Below are positions 10,499 through 20,055 of a stretch of 64,000 bases of DNA, in pieces. A program made the position numbers and the translations under genes. The stretch's first letter is position 1; each line of letters opens with the position of its first letter. The notes beneath the pieces are model-generated. The model made no database searches and was not told the origin of the DNA. It was given only the letters and a program-made list of their open reading frames with translations. This DNA comes from Sedimentibacter sp. SX930 (GTDB lineage: Bacteria; Bacillota; Bacilli; Lactobacillales; Aerococcaceae): NCBI GenBank assembly GCA_002155105.1, contig MUZD01000002.1, positions 496,001 to 560,000 of the forward strand, given 5' to 3'.

Positions 10499-10535
10499 GT
10501 ATTTTTCGTTTACATTGTTTGAATTTCAAGGCGCA

Positions 10536-11291
10536 CTATTGCGCTTCATTATCTGCCTTTTCTTCAAGCAGTATCTCCGCCAACCAGGCTTGCTGTTTTT
10601 TCGACAAAGAGATCTTTTCCAACATTTCCGGACGTCTCAGCCAGGTTTTGCGCAAAGATTCTTTTTCTTGCCAATCAGCGATTTTTTGGTGGTTGCCGCT
10701 GAAAAGCACTTCAGGGACGACATCCCCCCGAAAATCGCGCGGTCGCGTATATTGGGGATGCTCGAGAAGCCCGGTCGAGAATGAATCGGTCTTGTTCGAT
10801 TGCTCATTGCCCAATACTGCCGGCAACAGCCGGACCGTCGCATCGATCATGACCATCGCGCCCAATTCGCCGCCCGTCAGAACGTAATCACCGATTGAAA
10901 CTTCATCCGTCACATGTTGTTTGATGCGTTCATCGAAGCCTTCGTAATGGCCGCAGATGAAGACAATGTGCTCTTCCTCGGCAAACTCTTCCGCCAGTTC
11001 CTGATTGAAGGTTTTTCCGGATGGATCCAAAAGGACAATCCTTTTTTTGGTTTCGGGAGATTGGACCTCGATGTCCGTCAGCGCATCCACAATCGGCTGC
11101 GCGCGCAGCAGCATGCCTGCCCCGCCGCCGAAAGGATAATCATCGACGGAATTGTGTTTATTTTCGGAATAATCGCGGAAGTTCGTGCAAGTGATCGAAA
11201 CACGACCGCTTTCGATCGCTTTTCCGATGATCGACTCGGACAAAGGGCCTTCGAACATCGCCGGAAACAACGTCAATACATCTATCTTCAT
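10536..11291 (-). CDS. trmD: tRNA (guanine-37-N1)-methyltransferase
   Basis: 251-residue SPOUT-class methyltransferase that makes m1G37 in tRNAs and prevents frameshifting. The trefoil-knot SAM-site motifs are clear: [30 protein letters not shown] and [15 protein letters not shown], with Asp 154-region [12 protein letters not shown] following. It overlaps the rimM stop codon by one base, indicating translational coupling in the rpsP-khpA-rimM-trmD-rplS operon. Confidence 0.98.
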   Translation of the reverse strand: MKIDVLTLFPAMFEGPLSESIIGKAIESGRVSITCTNFRDYSENKHNSVDDYPFGGGAGMLLRAQPIVDALTDIEVQSPETKKRIVLLDPSGKTFNQELAEEFAEEEHIVFICGHYEGFDERIKQHVTDEVSIGDYVLTGGELGAMVMIDATVRLLPAVLGNEQSNKTDSFSTGLLEHPQYTRPRDFRGDVVPEVLFSGNHQKIADWQEKESLRKTWLRRPEMLEKISLSKKQQAWLAEILLEEKADNEAQ

Positions 11292-11806
11292 CAGTCCATC
11301 ATTCCTTCTAGAAGGTGGATTGTGACCTGTTTATCTTCCAAAGATACCTTTTCCACTACGGAAGCGATATACGGAACCAATAAATCCTTTCGGCCTGGTT
11401 TGGATACAACCCACACATCATTCGCCCCAAGCGGCAAAATTTCTTTGATGATACCCAATTCTTCGCCGGCATCACTGACGACGGACAATCCGATGATCTC
11501 ATGATAATAGAACTCATGATCCGAAAGATCCTCCAACTGCGTTTCCGAAACTCGCAGGATTCCCCCTCTGAACGGTTCGACCTCTTCGATGCGGTTATAG
11601 CCCTCGAATGTCAGCATATTGAAATTCTTGTGCACACGGTGGCTGGCTACCTTCAGAGTGATTGGCTCACTGTTTTCGCGGAACAAGTAGAGCGTAGCCC
11701 CTTTTTTATAGCGTTCATCCGCAAAATCAGTGCTGGAAATGACACGCACTTCACCTTTAAGCCCTTGCGTATTCACAACTTTTCCGACATCATAAAATTT
11801 TTCCAT
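11291..11806 (-). CDS. rimM: 16S rRNA processing protein RimM
   Basis: 171 residues: an N-terminal beta-barrel ([16 protein letters not shown]) and a C-terminal PRC-barrel ([12 protein letters not shown] ... [20 protein letters not shown]). RimM binds S19 and matures the 30S head. AAGGAGAGGTG precedes the ATG at 11806. About 160 bases lie between it and khpA without a terminator; ylqD, found here in B. subtilis, is absent. Confidence 0.97.
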   Translation of the reverse strand: MEKFYDVGKVVNTQGLKGEVRVISSTDFADERYKKGATLYLFRENSEPITLKVASHRVHKNFNMLTFEGYNRIEEVEPFRGGILRVSETQLEDLSDHEFYYHEIIGLSVVSDAGEELGIIKEILPLGANDVWVVSKPGRKDLLVPYIASVVEKVSLEDKQVTIHLLEGMMD

Positions 11807-11965
11807 TTTTCACCTCTCCTTACATAAATCGTGCTGTCAACGTTTCTGTACATAATAAAATAGAAGGGATAAGTGCTACAATTGTATCATCATCCGCTTC
11901 TATCTATTCGCTATTAAGTTAGGCATCCACCGAGTGGAAAAGACCGGACCCGCAATTGGAGCGGA

Positions 11966-12211
11966 TTATTCGGCCCCTTCGATCACAAGGCGGACACGTT
12001 TTGTGCCTTTGGTTCTGACACTGTATACAATTGTACGAATCGCCCTAGCGACACGTCCCTGTTTCCCGATCACACGGCCGACATCCTCGGCATCAAGATG
12101 CAAGTGATATTCCATGAACTCACTTGTCTCTTTGATTTCGATGGACATCTTATCATCGTGGACGATTAAAGGTTTGACAATTGCCAGGATTAAATCTGAA
12201 ATTTCAGGCAT
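11966..12211 (-). CDS. khpA: KH-domain RNA-binding protein KhpA
   Basis: 81 residues with a single KH domain and the [15 protein letters not shown] loop that contacts RNA. KhpA (YlqC) forms a complex with KhpB (Jag) and affects cell length and RNA fate in Gram-positives. It lies 13 bases after rpsP in the conserved rpsP-khpA-rimM order. Confidence 0.95.
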   Translation of the reverse strand: MPEISDLILAIVKPLIVHDDKMSIEIKETSEFMEYHLHLDAEDVGRVIGKQGRVARAIRTIVYSVRTKGTKRVRLVIEGAE

Positions 12212-12224
12212 TTAAACCACCCTT

Positions 12225-12497
12225 TTATTTAGCTAACTTAGAGTCGTGGAATTTTTTCATAATACCTTGTTGAGAAAGTAAGTTACGAACTGTATCAGAA
12301 GGTTGTGCACCTTCAGCTAACCATTTCAAAACCAACTCTTCGTCAAATTTAACTTCAGCCGGTTCAACAACTGGATTGTATGTACCTACTTTTTCGATGA
12401 AACGTCCATCACGTGGAGAACGTGAATCAGCTACAACGACGCGGTAAAACGGGTTTCTTTTAGAACCCATACGTTTTAAACGAATTTTAACTGCCAT
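12225..12497 (-). CDS. rpsP: 30S ribosomal protein S16
   Basis: 90 residues, standard for S16, an early-assembling small-subunit protein. [29 protein letters not shown] is the conserved N-terminus (quoted only as landmark pieces [13 protein letters not shown] and [10 protein letters not shown]). GGAGGTG lies before the ATG. It heads the rpsP-khpA-rimM-trmD-rplS operon behind its own promoter at 12538-12566. Confidence 0.98.
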   Translation of the reverse strand: MAVKIRLKRMGSKRNPFYRVVVADSRSPRDGRFIEKVGTYNPVVEPAEVKFDEELVLKWLAEGAQPSDTVRNLLSQQGIMKKFHDSKLAK

Positions 12498-12537
12498 TTA
12501 TATAACACCTCCATATATCTGTATCTCACATTTTTAT

Positions 12538-12566
12538 ATATTACCAGTTTTCCATTTGCTTGTAAA
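12538..12566 (-). promoter_or_regulatory. Promoter of the rpsP operon
   Basis: On the minus strand TTTACA (12561-12566), 17 bases, then TAATAT (12538-12543) preceded by TGG. The -35 forms one arm of a 7-bp inverted repeat, TGTAAAG and CTTTACA (12561-12582), placed right after the ffh stop. The repeat has no T run, so it is not an obvious terminator. Confidence 0.75.
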
Positions 12567-12589
12567 GTGTTTTCTCTTTACACTTGGAA

Positions 12590-14002
12590 TTATTTTTTCT
12601 TTTTCTTCTTTTTGTTCATCCGTCTGGCCATTTGTTGCATGGCCATCTTGCCCATTTTGCCTTTCGGGCCTTGACCGAGGAGGCCTTCCATCCCTGCAAA
12701 ATTGCCTTTGGACATCTTGTTCATCATATCCCTGGATTCGTTGAACTGCTTGATCAGACGGTTGACTTCCGCCAACGATCTTGCGGAACCTTTCGAGATC
12801 CGTCTGCGTCTGCTCTGGGACAGGAGTTCGGGATTTTCGCGTTCTGCGGGCGTCATCGAAAGCACGATTGCCTTCATATGGGCCACATCTTTGGGATCGA
12901 TCTTCATTTTGTCCAGTCCCGGAACGTTGCTCATACCCGGAATCATCTTCAGGAGGTCTTCAAGTGGCCCCATGTTGGTGACTTGATCCATCTGCTCGAT
13001 GAAATCATTGAAGTTGAAGGTGTTCTCGCGGATTTTCTCGGCCATTTCTGCCGCTTTTGTCTCATCAAAATCCTGTTGCGCGCGTTCGATCAACGTCATC
13101 AGATCGCCCATGCCCAAGATTCTGGAAGCCATGCGTTCAGGATAGAATGGTTCGAAATCTTCCAATTTTTCGCCTTGACCCGTAAATTTGATCGGTTTCC
13201 CGGTTACGGAACGGATGGAAAGCGCCGCCCCGCCGCGTGTGTCCCCGTCCAGTTTGGTAAGGATGACACCGGTTATGCCGAGCTGTTCATTGAAGGATTG
13301 CGCAACATTGACAGCGTCCTGACCGGTCATGGCATCCACCGTGAAGAGGATTTCTGTAGGATTGACGGCAGCTTTGATGTTCTTCAATTCTGTCATCAAC
13401 ACTTCATCCACGTGCAGTCGTCCCGCCGTATCGATGATGACCAGATCGCGTCCATCGAGTTTTGCTTGTTCAACGGCCTGCTTCGCTATATCGACCGGAT
13501 TTGCTTCGGTACCCAATGCATAGACAGGGAAATCCAACTGTTTGCCCAAAGTCTGCAATTGATTGATTGCTGCCGGACGATAGACGTCGGCGGCAACCAG
13601 CATTGGGCGTTTGTTTTCTTTTTTCTTCATGTAATTGGCAAGCTTTCCGGCAGTTGTAGTCTTACCGGCACCCTGCAGGCCGACCATCATTACGACAGTC
13701 GGTGGCTTGGCAGAAAATTGGAATGGTTCCTGCTGCCCGCCCATCAATTCAGTCAGTTCTTCGTTGACGATTTTGATGACTTGCTGTGTTGGCGAAAGCG
13801 ACTCAAGCACATCCGAACCTAACGCTCGTTCGTTCACTTTTTTAACGAATTCTTTCACGACTTTAAAATTCACGTCAGCTTCAAGCAAAGCCAGACGTAC
13901 TTCACGCATCATTTCCTTCAGATCGGCTTCCGTAATTTTACCTTTTTTGCCGATTTTGGTCATAGCGCCCTGGAGACGCTCGGATAACCCTTCAAATGCC
14001 AT
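12590..14002 (-). CDS. ffh: Signal recognition particle protein Ffh
   Basis: 470-residue SRP54 GTPase that binds signal sequences co-translationally and docks with FtsY. The N-domain is followed by the G-domain with GLQGAGKTTT, DTAGRLHVD and LTKLDGDTRGG. The Met-rich M-domain at the C-terminus contains the RRRRISKGS RNA-binding region and ends in a poly-Lys tail. AAGGAAG stands 8 bases before the ATG at 14002; the frame is open three codons further but without a site. It follows ylxM directly. Confidence 0.98.
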   Translation of the reverse strand: MAFEGLSERLQGAMTKIGKKGKITEADLKEMMREVRLALLEADVNFKVVKEFVKKVNERALGSDVLESLSPTQQVIKIVNEELTELMGGQQEPFQFSAKPPTVVMMVGLQGAGKTTTAGKLANYMKKKENKRPMLVAADVYRPAAINQLQTLGKQLDFPVYALGTEANPVDIAKQAVEQAKLDGRDLVIIDTAGRLHVDEVLMTELKNIKAAVNPTEILFTVDAMTGQDAVNVAQSFNEQLGITGVILTKLDGDTRGGAALSIRSVTGKPIKFTGQGEKLEDFEPFYPERMASRILGMGDLMTLIERAQQDFDETKAAEMAEKIRENTFNFNDFIEQMDQVTNMGPLEDLLKMIPGMSNVPGLDKMKIDPKDVAHMKAIVLSMTPAERENPELLSQSRRRRISKGSARSLAEVNRLIKQFNESRDMMNKMSKGNFAGMEGLLGQGPKGKMGKMAMQQMARRMNKKKKKKK

Positions 14003-14022
14003 ATTTGCCACTTCCTTACTGT

Positions 14023-14370
14023 TTATTCGTCTTTGTCATCCAGTTCTTCCAGATTGTTGATCAAGCTCTGCAAAGTTCTGTCTGCGGGATATTTTTCTTC
14101 GGCATAGTTCGCCAATTCGTCCAATTTTTTGTTTCGGAGGCTATAGTTTTGCGCCAATTTCAATTTCTGTTCGTAATCCATCAGAATTTTTTCGGTGCGC
14201 TTGATATTATCGTACACTGCCTGCCGGCTGATCGCGAATTCTTCAGCAATCTCGCCCAACGAGTAGTCATCGCCATAATACAAAGAAAGATAGCCTTTCT
14301 GTTTGTTGGTCAACAGGACATTATAGAATTCATAAAGAGTATTCATATTATTGGTTTTTTCCAGTTCCAT
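14023..14370 (-). CDS. ylxM: YlxM family helix-turn-helix protein (UPF0122)
   Basis: 115 residues. Residues about 15-60 form a sigma-factor-like helix-turn-helix ([20 protein letters not shown], then [18 protein letters not shown]). YlxM is thought to interact with the SRP pathway and is almost always encoded next to ffh, as here (21 bases apart). AAGGAAGG precedes the ATG. It is the first gene after the ftsY terminator and has its own promoter. Confidence 0.93.
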   Translation of the reverse strand: MELEKTNNMNTLYEFYNVLLTNKQKGYLSLYYGDDYSLGEIAEEFAISRQAVYDNIKRTEKILMDYEQKLKLAQNYSLRNKKLDELANYAEEKYPADRTLQSLINNLEELDDKDE

Positions 14371-14424
14371 CAGAATACCTTCCTTCTCGTACGGATTGTC
14401 AAGAAAAAATCTTTACACTTCATT

Positions 14425-14453
14425 AGATTAACGATTTTGCCTAGCTTAGTCAA
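14425..14453 (-). promoter_or_regulatory. Promoter of ylxM-ffh
   Basis: On the minus strand TTGACT (14448-14453) and TAATCT (14425-14430) are 17 bases apart, located between the ftsY terminator and ylxM. Confidence 0.7.
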
Positions 14454-14495
14454 CCATAAATTGCACTGAAGCAGTGTTGCCGCAACAAAAAGTAA

Positions 14496-14534
14496 GGTCA
14501 GGCCGGCAATCGCATCGGGATTGCCGGCCTGACC
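14496..14534 (-). terminator. Terminator after ftsY
   Basis: Perfect 16-bp GC-rich stem (GGTCAGGCCGGCAATC and its complement) with a 7-base loop, followed on the minus strand by TTACTTTTTG. It separates rnc-smc-HAD-ftsY from ylxM-ffh. Confidence 0.92.
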
Positions 14535-14591
14535 ATGCTGCTTTCGTTTTTCTTATGAAGCGTGCCTCATCTGTAAGGACAAACCGCTTCG

Positions 14592-15605
14592 TTATTTTTT
14601 CTCAAGCAGGTCTTTTACCAGTCCGTAGATGTACTGTTCCGGATCGAACACCTGCAGGTCATCCAAGCCTTCACCCAAACCGACGAATTTGACGGGTATG
14701 TCCATTTCCTGGCGGATCGCGAGGATGACGCCGCCTTTCGCTGTGCCATCCAACTTCGTCAGGATCAAGCCGGTGACATCAGTCGTCTCCTTGAATTGCT
14801 TAGCCTGTATCAAAGCGTTCTGACCCGTAGTGGCATCCAGCACCAACAACGTTTCGGTTGCGCCGCCGGGGATTTCCCTTGCGATGATCCGATTGATCTT
14901 CTCCAATTCCTTCATCAGGTTCACTTTGTTCTGCAATCGTCCTGCTGTATCGATCAGCAGATAATCGTAGTTTTCTTCTTTGGCTTGCTTCAACGCATCA
15001 TAAACGACGGAAGCGGGATCGCTTTTAGCATCGCTCGTCACGACCGGCACACCGACACGCTGTCCCCAAACCTCCAGCTGTTCGATAGCGCCGGCCCGGA
15101 AAGTATCTCCGGCCGCCAACAAGACGCTGTTCCCTTGGTTCTTCAACTGATAAGCATACTTACCGATGGTCGTCGTTTTCCCTACGCCGTTTACGCCCAC
15201 AAACAGGATGACGGTCGGCCCGTTTTCATTTTTTTTGATGGTAGGCAATTCCGTCTGGCCTTTTTCATAGATTTCGACCATTTTTTCGATGATGACATTC
15301 TTCACCTGTTCTCCGGTGCGCACGTTCTTCATCTTGACTTCATCACGCAGCACATCCGAAAGTGCCAATGTCATATCAAACCCGACGTCTGCGGATATCA
15401 GCGTTTCCTCCAAGTCGTCAAAAAACTCTTCATCCACCTCTCTGAAGCCGGCGAAAAGTTCATTCATCTTCTCCGAAAAGCTTTTGCGCGTCTTCTCCAT
15501 GCCTTTGTCGAATTTGTCGATGACGATCTTAGTTTCTTCGGTTACCGGTGTCTGAACGACATCTTCACCTGTAAATGCGCGTTTTATTCGATCAAATAAT
15601 CCCAT
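14592..15605 (-). CDS. ftsY: SRP receptor GTPase FtsY
   Basis: 337 residues: a short N-terminal amphipathic segment (MGLFDRIKRAFTG), the NG domain with GVNGVGKTTTIGK, DTAGRLQNK, LTKLDGTAKGG and the closing GLGEGLDDLQVF. It is the membrane receptor that takes ribosome-SRP complexes to SecYEG. AAAGGAAG before the ATG at 15605 sets the start; the open frame reaches back to 15677 into the HAD gene but has no site. The acidic A-domain is short, as in other Firmicutes. Confidence 0.98.
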   Translation of the reverse strand: MGLFDRIKRAFTGEDVVQTPVTEETKIVIDKFDKGMEKTRKSFSEKMNELFAGFREVDEEFFDDLEETLISADVGFDMTLALSDVLRDEVKMKNVRTGEQVKNVIIEKMVEIYEKGQTELPTIKKNENGPTVILFVGVNGVGKTTTIGKYAYQLKNQGNSVLLAAGDTFRAGAIEQLEVWGQRVGVPVVTSDAKSDPASVVYDALKQAKEENYDYLLIDTAGRLQNKVNLMKELEKINRIIAREIPGGATETLLVLDATTGQNALIQAKQFKETTDVTGLILTKLDGTAKGGVILAIRQEMDIPVKFVGLGEGLDDLQVFDPEQYIYGLVKDLLEKK

Positions 15606-15636
15606 CTGAACACTTCCTTTCTTATGGCAGTCTTTT

Positions 15637-16449
15637 TTACGCGAAGACGAACGTTTCGATTGCGTGTGCGACGCCATCTTCCCCGTTTGTCTTCGTGACG
15701 AAGCTTGCCCGTTCCTTGATCTTATCGGGAGCGTTGCCCATCGCGACGCTTACGCCCGCAAAATCCAGCATCGCCAAATCGTTCTCTTCATCTCCGCAAG
15801 CCATGACCTCATCGGCAGTGATGCCCAAATGCTTGCATAAAGCCGCGATGCCGTTGCCTTTGTCGACTTCGGGATGCATGACTTCGAACAGAAGCGGACG
15901 TGATTTCATCATCGAATATTTGCTGTAGAAGTCCGCCGGTATTTTGGCGATCGCTTCATCCAAGACAGCAGGCGCGATACAAAAAACAACTTTATTGAAC
16001 GCATGCTGTGCTTGAAAGTCTTCGATCTTTTTTTCAACGAACGGCAAACTCGAACTCTGCAGGCTCTTGTACAAGGACTCCCGGCCTTGCGGATACTCCG
16101 GTTCGTATACTGACTCCAGATCCAACATGTTCATCGGGATGTTCAGTTCTTTGCTCAGATCATAGAGTTCCACGATCTGCCCGTAGTTCAGCACCTTTTG
16201 GGAAATGATTTCCGATGTTTTATTCTTTTGGACCAATCCGCCGTTATAGGTGATCGAGTAATCTTCTGCTTGAAGCAGGTCCAGTTCATCAACATAAGCT
16301 TTGATGCCCATGAGCGGGCGTCCCGTACAAAGGACAATCTTCACGCCGGCTTCCCGGGCGCGGTGGATTGCCTGTTTATTCGCATCGCTGATTTTTTTAT
16401 CAGGATTCAGCAACGTGCCATCCAAGTCGAGTGCTATCAATTTAATCAT
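15637..16449 (-). CDS. Cof-type HAD phosphatase between smc and ftsY
   Basis: 270-residue HAD hydrolase, subclass IIB. Motif I DLDGTLLNPDKK (Asp 8 and 10), the CTGRPLMGIKAY motif II, and CGDEENDLAML motif IV are intact, with a cap domain between. It resembles the YidA/YkrA group that dephosphorylates sugar phosphates, but the substrate cannot be assigned. Its place in the smc-ftsY interval, 14 bases from smc and 31 from ftsY, suggests co-transcription; in B. subtilis this gene is absent from the interval. Confidence 0.88.
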   Translation of the reverse strand: MIKLIALDLDGTLLNPDKKISDANKQAIHRAREAGVKIVLCTGRPLMGIKAYVDELDLLQAEDYSITYNGGLVQKNKTSEIISQKVLNYGQIVELYDLSKELNIPMNMLDLESVYEPEYPQGRESLYKSLQSSSLPFVEKKIEDFQAQHAFNKVVFCIAPAVLDEAIAKIPADFYSKYSMMKSRPLLFEVMHPEVDKGNGIAALCKHLGITADEVMACGDEENDLAMLDFAGVSVAMGNAPDKIKERASFVTKTNGEDGVAHAIETFVFA

Positions 16450-16463
16450 TAATCTTCATCCCC

Positions 16464-19400
16464 TTAACCTATGTCTTCGTAATCTTCAAATTTGACTGAT
16501 GCCAGGCGGGATACGCCGGAATCCTGCATGGTCACACCGTACAATGCATCCGCTTCTTCCATCGTGCCTTTGCGGTGGGTGATCACGATGAACTGGGTCA
16601 ATTCGGTTGATGCCGCCAAGTATTTCCCGAAACGGGATACATTCGCTTCGTCCAAGGCAGCCTCCACTTCATCCAAAATGCAGAACGGCACCGGTTTGAC
16701 CTCGATGATGGCGAACAAGAGCGCAATCGCAGTGAAAGCTTTTTCCCCTCCGGAGAGCAGGCTGAGCTGCTGGAGTTTCTTGCCTGGCGGCTGCGCCACA
16801 ATTTCAATGCCGGTCTCCAACAGATCATTCGGATCCGTCAGCTCCAACGTCGCTTTGCCGCCACCGAATAATTTCGGGAAGGTTTTTTCGAATTGCTTTT
16901 TGATCTGGATGAAAGTCTCCTTGAAACGCAAGCGGACTTCATCATCCATTTCGTTCATCGTATTGAGCAGGTTACCTCGGGCAGACAGCAAGTCCGTCTG
17001 CTGTTCCGAAAGGAAAGTGAACCTTTCGGAAATACGATCATATTCCTCGATCGCACCCATATTGATCGGACCCAGCTCTTCAATGTCTTTTTTCAGCTTT
17101 TTCACTTGGCGGGCTGCCTCTTCGGGTTCTTGGGTCAACTGATGCTCTTGTTTCGCGGCTTCAAAACTGAGACCGTACTCCTCGCTCAAATGCGCAAGGT
17201 GATGGTCGATGGCGATTTCATAGCGCCCGGCATTCGTTTCCAGCTTGGCGTGCTCACTCCATAATTTTTGGAGATTTTTATTTTTTTCGTTCTGTTCGGT
17301 TTCCTGAACGGCACGATTCTGTTCGGTTTGCTTTTTATGCTCCCGCAACTGTCTCAAATCTGCATCGAATCCAGCTTTTTCTGCAGTAGTGGACTTCAGC
17401 TGCGTTGTGATTTCTTGGATGGTCAGCGTCTCCGTATCGGCCAGCTTGGCGACTTGATCTTGTTTGCCTTTCAGCGAGCTGATGGCCTCCTGCTCCGTTT
17501 GGATGCGCTCAGTCGACAGTTTCACGTCACGCCGCAATTGCTTTTCCTGTTCCTGCAGGACCGCAAGTTCTTGGTCTGCTTGCTGCCGGTTCGACTGGAC
17601 GTCCTGCAGCAGTTTCAAGCGCTCCTCTTCATCCAGGCTGGATTCCGCTATATCCTTCTGAAGCTGGTCGATTTCGCTGTTGAGGACGAGCAAATTTTGT
17701 TGGGCTTGGGCCAATCGCGTTTGTCTGTCCTCTTTCTCTTCATAGAACATGCGCTTTTCATATTCATGTGCTGCCGATTCTTTTTCTTTCGTTGCGATTT
17801 CAGCTGTCACTTGCTGCAGGGAAGTTTCTCTTTGCTGCAGTTCGAACTGTTTGATGGTCGCTTTTTGGCGTTTATCATCCAGTTCCTCCTGCAGAGTTTG
17901 TTGCTGCAGCGACCATTTCTCTTGCTCTCGTTTCAGCTGATTGTATTGGACGGACAACTGTTGCACATAGTCGGTAAGCTTGTTCAGATTGTTTTTGCGG
18001 GCCAATAAGGATGCTTCTTGTTGACGCCTTGTCGCGCCACCCGTCATCGATCCGCCAGCATGGATGACATCCCCTTCAAGTGTTACGATCCGATAACGGC
18101 TCTGCAATTTCTTGGAAATCTGCAAACCGTCCTGGATATTTGACGCTACGATCGTTGTCCCTAACAAACTGCTGACGATTGCGTTGTACATTTCCTCATG
18201 ACCGATCAGCTCATTCGCGATGCCGATATAGCCGGGACTGTTTGCCAATGTCGTTCGCACAGCCGCTGGCAAAATCTTGCCTTGGATGACTGTCATCGGC
18301 AGAAACGTGGCGCGCCCCAAGTGTTGGGCTTTCAGAATGCCGATGCATTGGGATGCAGTGCGTTCATCGGCCACCACAATATGTTGCATCGTGGCTCCCA
18401 GAGCGATTTCGATGGCTAAGGTATATTTTTCGGGAACTTGGATCAATTCAGCAACGGGACCACGGATACCCGGAACGCTGTCTCTTCTCCTCAGCATTTC
18501 CTTTACGCCTTGATAATAACTGGCATAGCTGTCGTCCAACTCCTGCTGGCTCTCACGGCGGGCTTCCGCCTGCTGCAGATTCCGGGTTACGGTATCCAGC
18601 TCAGCATTCAGTTGTTGGAGTTTGGAAACAAGCTGGAAGCTATTTTGTTTGCAGTCCTGCAGTTCCGATTCCAGATTGGCATTCTCTTCAACAAACTGGA
18701 CGTATTCCTCATTCAAAGATTGCTGTTTCGCCTTTAGTTGGCGCAGATTCTTCCTGAGTTCGTCACCTTTCGAAAGGAAACGGTGCTCCTGTTCGGTTGC
18801 AAGCGTCATTTCTTTTTCGAGATGGACGGTTGTGTTCCGGTTGCTGGATTGTTCCTGCAGCCTGTTGATGTAATCGTTCCGGAGTTGCTGGACAAGTTCT
18901 GCTTTGTTTTGCGTCAGTTGCCCTTCTTTTTCGGAAAGGCTCGCTCTTTTTTCCGAAAGTTCCTTCCTCGCTTCCACTTTCGCTGCAAGCTCAGTCCGCA
19001 AGGCCGCCAGATTGGCTTTTTCAGTCTTTATCAGCGCCTCTTTTTCAGCGATGATCTGGGCTTGCTCTTCTTGATTCTTTGACGAGTACTGCGCCCTTTG
19101 CTGGAAAACCTGCTTTTGCCCTTCCAGCTGTTCCAATTTCTGGATGACAGTGACGTAGCCGGTCTGCAGGGCTTCCAATTGTTCGTCGCACCCATCCAAC
19201 TTTTGTTTCAGTTCCCGCAAAGCAGTCTGGGTGCTCGCAAGAGAGCGTTCTTCCGTGCTGATTTTCCGGTCATAATCGGCCAGTTCTCGTTTGCTCGTTT
19301 GCCACTGCACATTGAGCCGTTCAATTTCGGAAGCGGTCAAAGCGATTTCGATCTCGCTTAATGACGCTTTTTTCTCCTTGTATGCCAAAGCCGTTTTCCT

Positions 19401-20024
19401 TTGGAGTTCCAGAGGCGCGAGTTGGCTGTTGATTTCGTGCAGGATGTCCTCAATCCGATTCAGATGCTCTTCCGTTTGGGAAAGCTTCCGTTCGGCGCTC
19501 GTTTTGCGGTTTTTGTATCTGGCTACCCCGGCTGCCTCTTCAAGGATGATCCTTCTGTCCTCGGGTTTATTCTGAAAAATCTGTTCCACTTTCCCTTGCG
19601 AAATCATGGAAAAAGAGTCTTTTCCGATGCCCGAATCCATCAATAATTCCGTTATGTCTTTCAATCGGCATGGCTTTTTGTTGATGAAACAATCACTGTC
19701 GCCATTGCGGTTGTATCTCCTGGTGATGCTCACTTCGCTGAATTCCAGCGGCAGGAATCCGTCCTCGTTGTTCAGGATGAGGGTAACTTCCGCAATGTTG
19801 ACAGGCTTGCGTGTCTGCGATCCGGCAAAAACGATATCGTCCATTTTTTTCCCGCGCAGATTTTTTGCGGATTGTTCCCCCAATACCCAGCGGACAGCTT
19901 CCGAAAGGTTGCTCTTGCCGCTTCCGTTCGGCCCTACTACCGCTGTCACACCTTCATCAAATTCGATTACGGTTTTGTCGGCGAATGATTTGAAACCCGA
20001 CATTTCTATTCTCTCAAGATGCAA
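16464..20024 (-). CDS. smc: Chromosome partition protein SMC
   Basis: 1186-residue condensin ATPase. It has an N-terminal head with GPNGSGKSN and the Q-loop, a long coiled coil, a hinge around residues 510-650 (SVPGIRGPVAELIQ onwards, with TGGATRRQQEASLL after it), a return coil, and a C-terminal head with LSGGEKAFTAIALL signature and CILDEVEAALDEAN Walker B. It loads on DNA with ScpA/ScpB and resolves sister chromosomes. The frame opens at 20033, but AAAGG directly touches that ATG. A TTG three codons on (20024) has ideal spacing and gives MHLERIEMSGFKSF, which matches the family N-terminus. Confidence 0.98.
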   Translation of the reverse strand: MHLERIEMSGFKSFADKTVIEFDEGVTAVVGPNGSGKSNLSEAVRWVLGEQSAKNLRGKKMDDIVFAGSQTRKPVNIAEVTLILNNEDGFLPLEFSEVSITRRYNRNGDSDCFINKKPCRLKDITELLMDSGIGKDSFSMISQGKVEQIFQNKPEDRRIILEEAAGVARYKNRKTSAERKLSQTEEHLNRIEDILHEINSQLAPLELQRKTALAYKEKKASLSEIEIALTASEIERLNVQWQTSKRELADYDRKISTEERSLASTQTALRELKQKLDGCDEQLEALQTGYVTVIQKLEQLEGQKQVFQQRAQYSSKNQEEQAQIIAEKEALIKTEKANLAALRTELAAKVEARKELSEKRASLSEKEGQLTQNKAELVQQLRNDYINRLQEQSSNRNTTVHLEKEMTLATEQEHRFLSKGDELRKNLRQLKAKQQSLNEEYVQFVEENANLESELQDCKQNSFQLVSKLQQLNAELDTVTRNLQQAEARRESQQELDDSYASYYQGVKEMLRRRDSVPGIRGPVAELIQVPEKYTLAIEIALGATMQHIVVADERTASQCIGILKAQHLGRATFLPMTVIQGKILPAAVRTTLANSPGYIGIANELIGHEEMYNAIVSSLLGTTIVASNIQDGLQISKKLQSRYRIVTLEGDVIHAGGSMTGGATRRQQEASLLARKNNLNKLTDYVQQLSVQYNQLKREQEKWSLQQQTLQEELDDKRQKATIKQFELQQRETSLQQVTAEIATKEKESAAHEYEKRMFYEEKEDRQTRLAQAQQNLLVLNSEIDQLQKDIAESSLDEEERLKLLQDVQSNRQQADQELAVLQEQEKQLRRDVKLSTERIQTEQEAISSLKGKQDQVAKLADTETLTIQEITTQLKSTTAEKAGFDADLRQLREHKKQTEQNRAVQETEQNEKNKNLQKLWSEHAKLETNAGRYEIAIDHHLAHLSEEYGLSFEAAKQEHQLTQEPEEAARQVKKLKKDIEELGPINMGAIEEYDRISERFTFLSEQQTDLLSARGNLLNTMNEMDDEVRLRFKETFIQIKKQFEKTFPKLFGGGKATLELTDPNDLLETGIEIVAQPPGKKLQQLSLLSGGEKAFTAIALLFAIIEVKPVPFCILDEVEAALDEANVSRFGKYLAASTELTQFIVITHRKGTMEEADALYGVTMQDSGVSRLASVKFEDYEDIG

Positions 20025-20055
20025 AGATAACATCCTTTCCGGTGAAACTTGCTAT

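Noticed and set aside
12561-12582. TGTAAAG/CTTTACA repeat after ffh, considered as a terminator.
   Set aside because: No T run follows on the minus strand, and one arm is the -35 of the rpsP promoter, so it was kept as a promoter feature only.
12584-13822. A 412-codon plus-strand open frame opposite ffh.
   Set aside because: It is the complement of a clearly coding gene; composition (His, Phe, Arg rich) is that of an antisense shadow and there is no ribosome binding site.
14796-15599. A 267-codon plus-strand open frame opposite ftsY.
   Set aside because: Antisense shadow of ftsY with no start signals.
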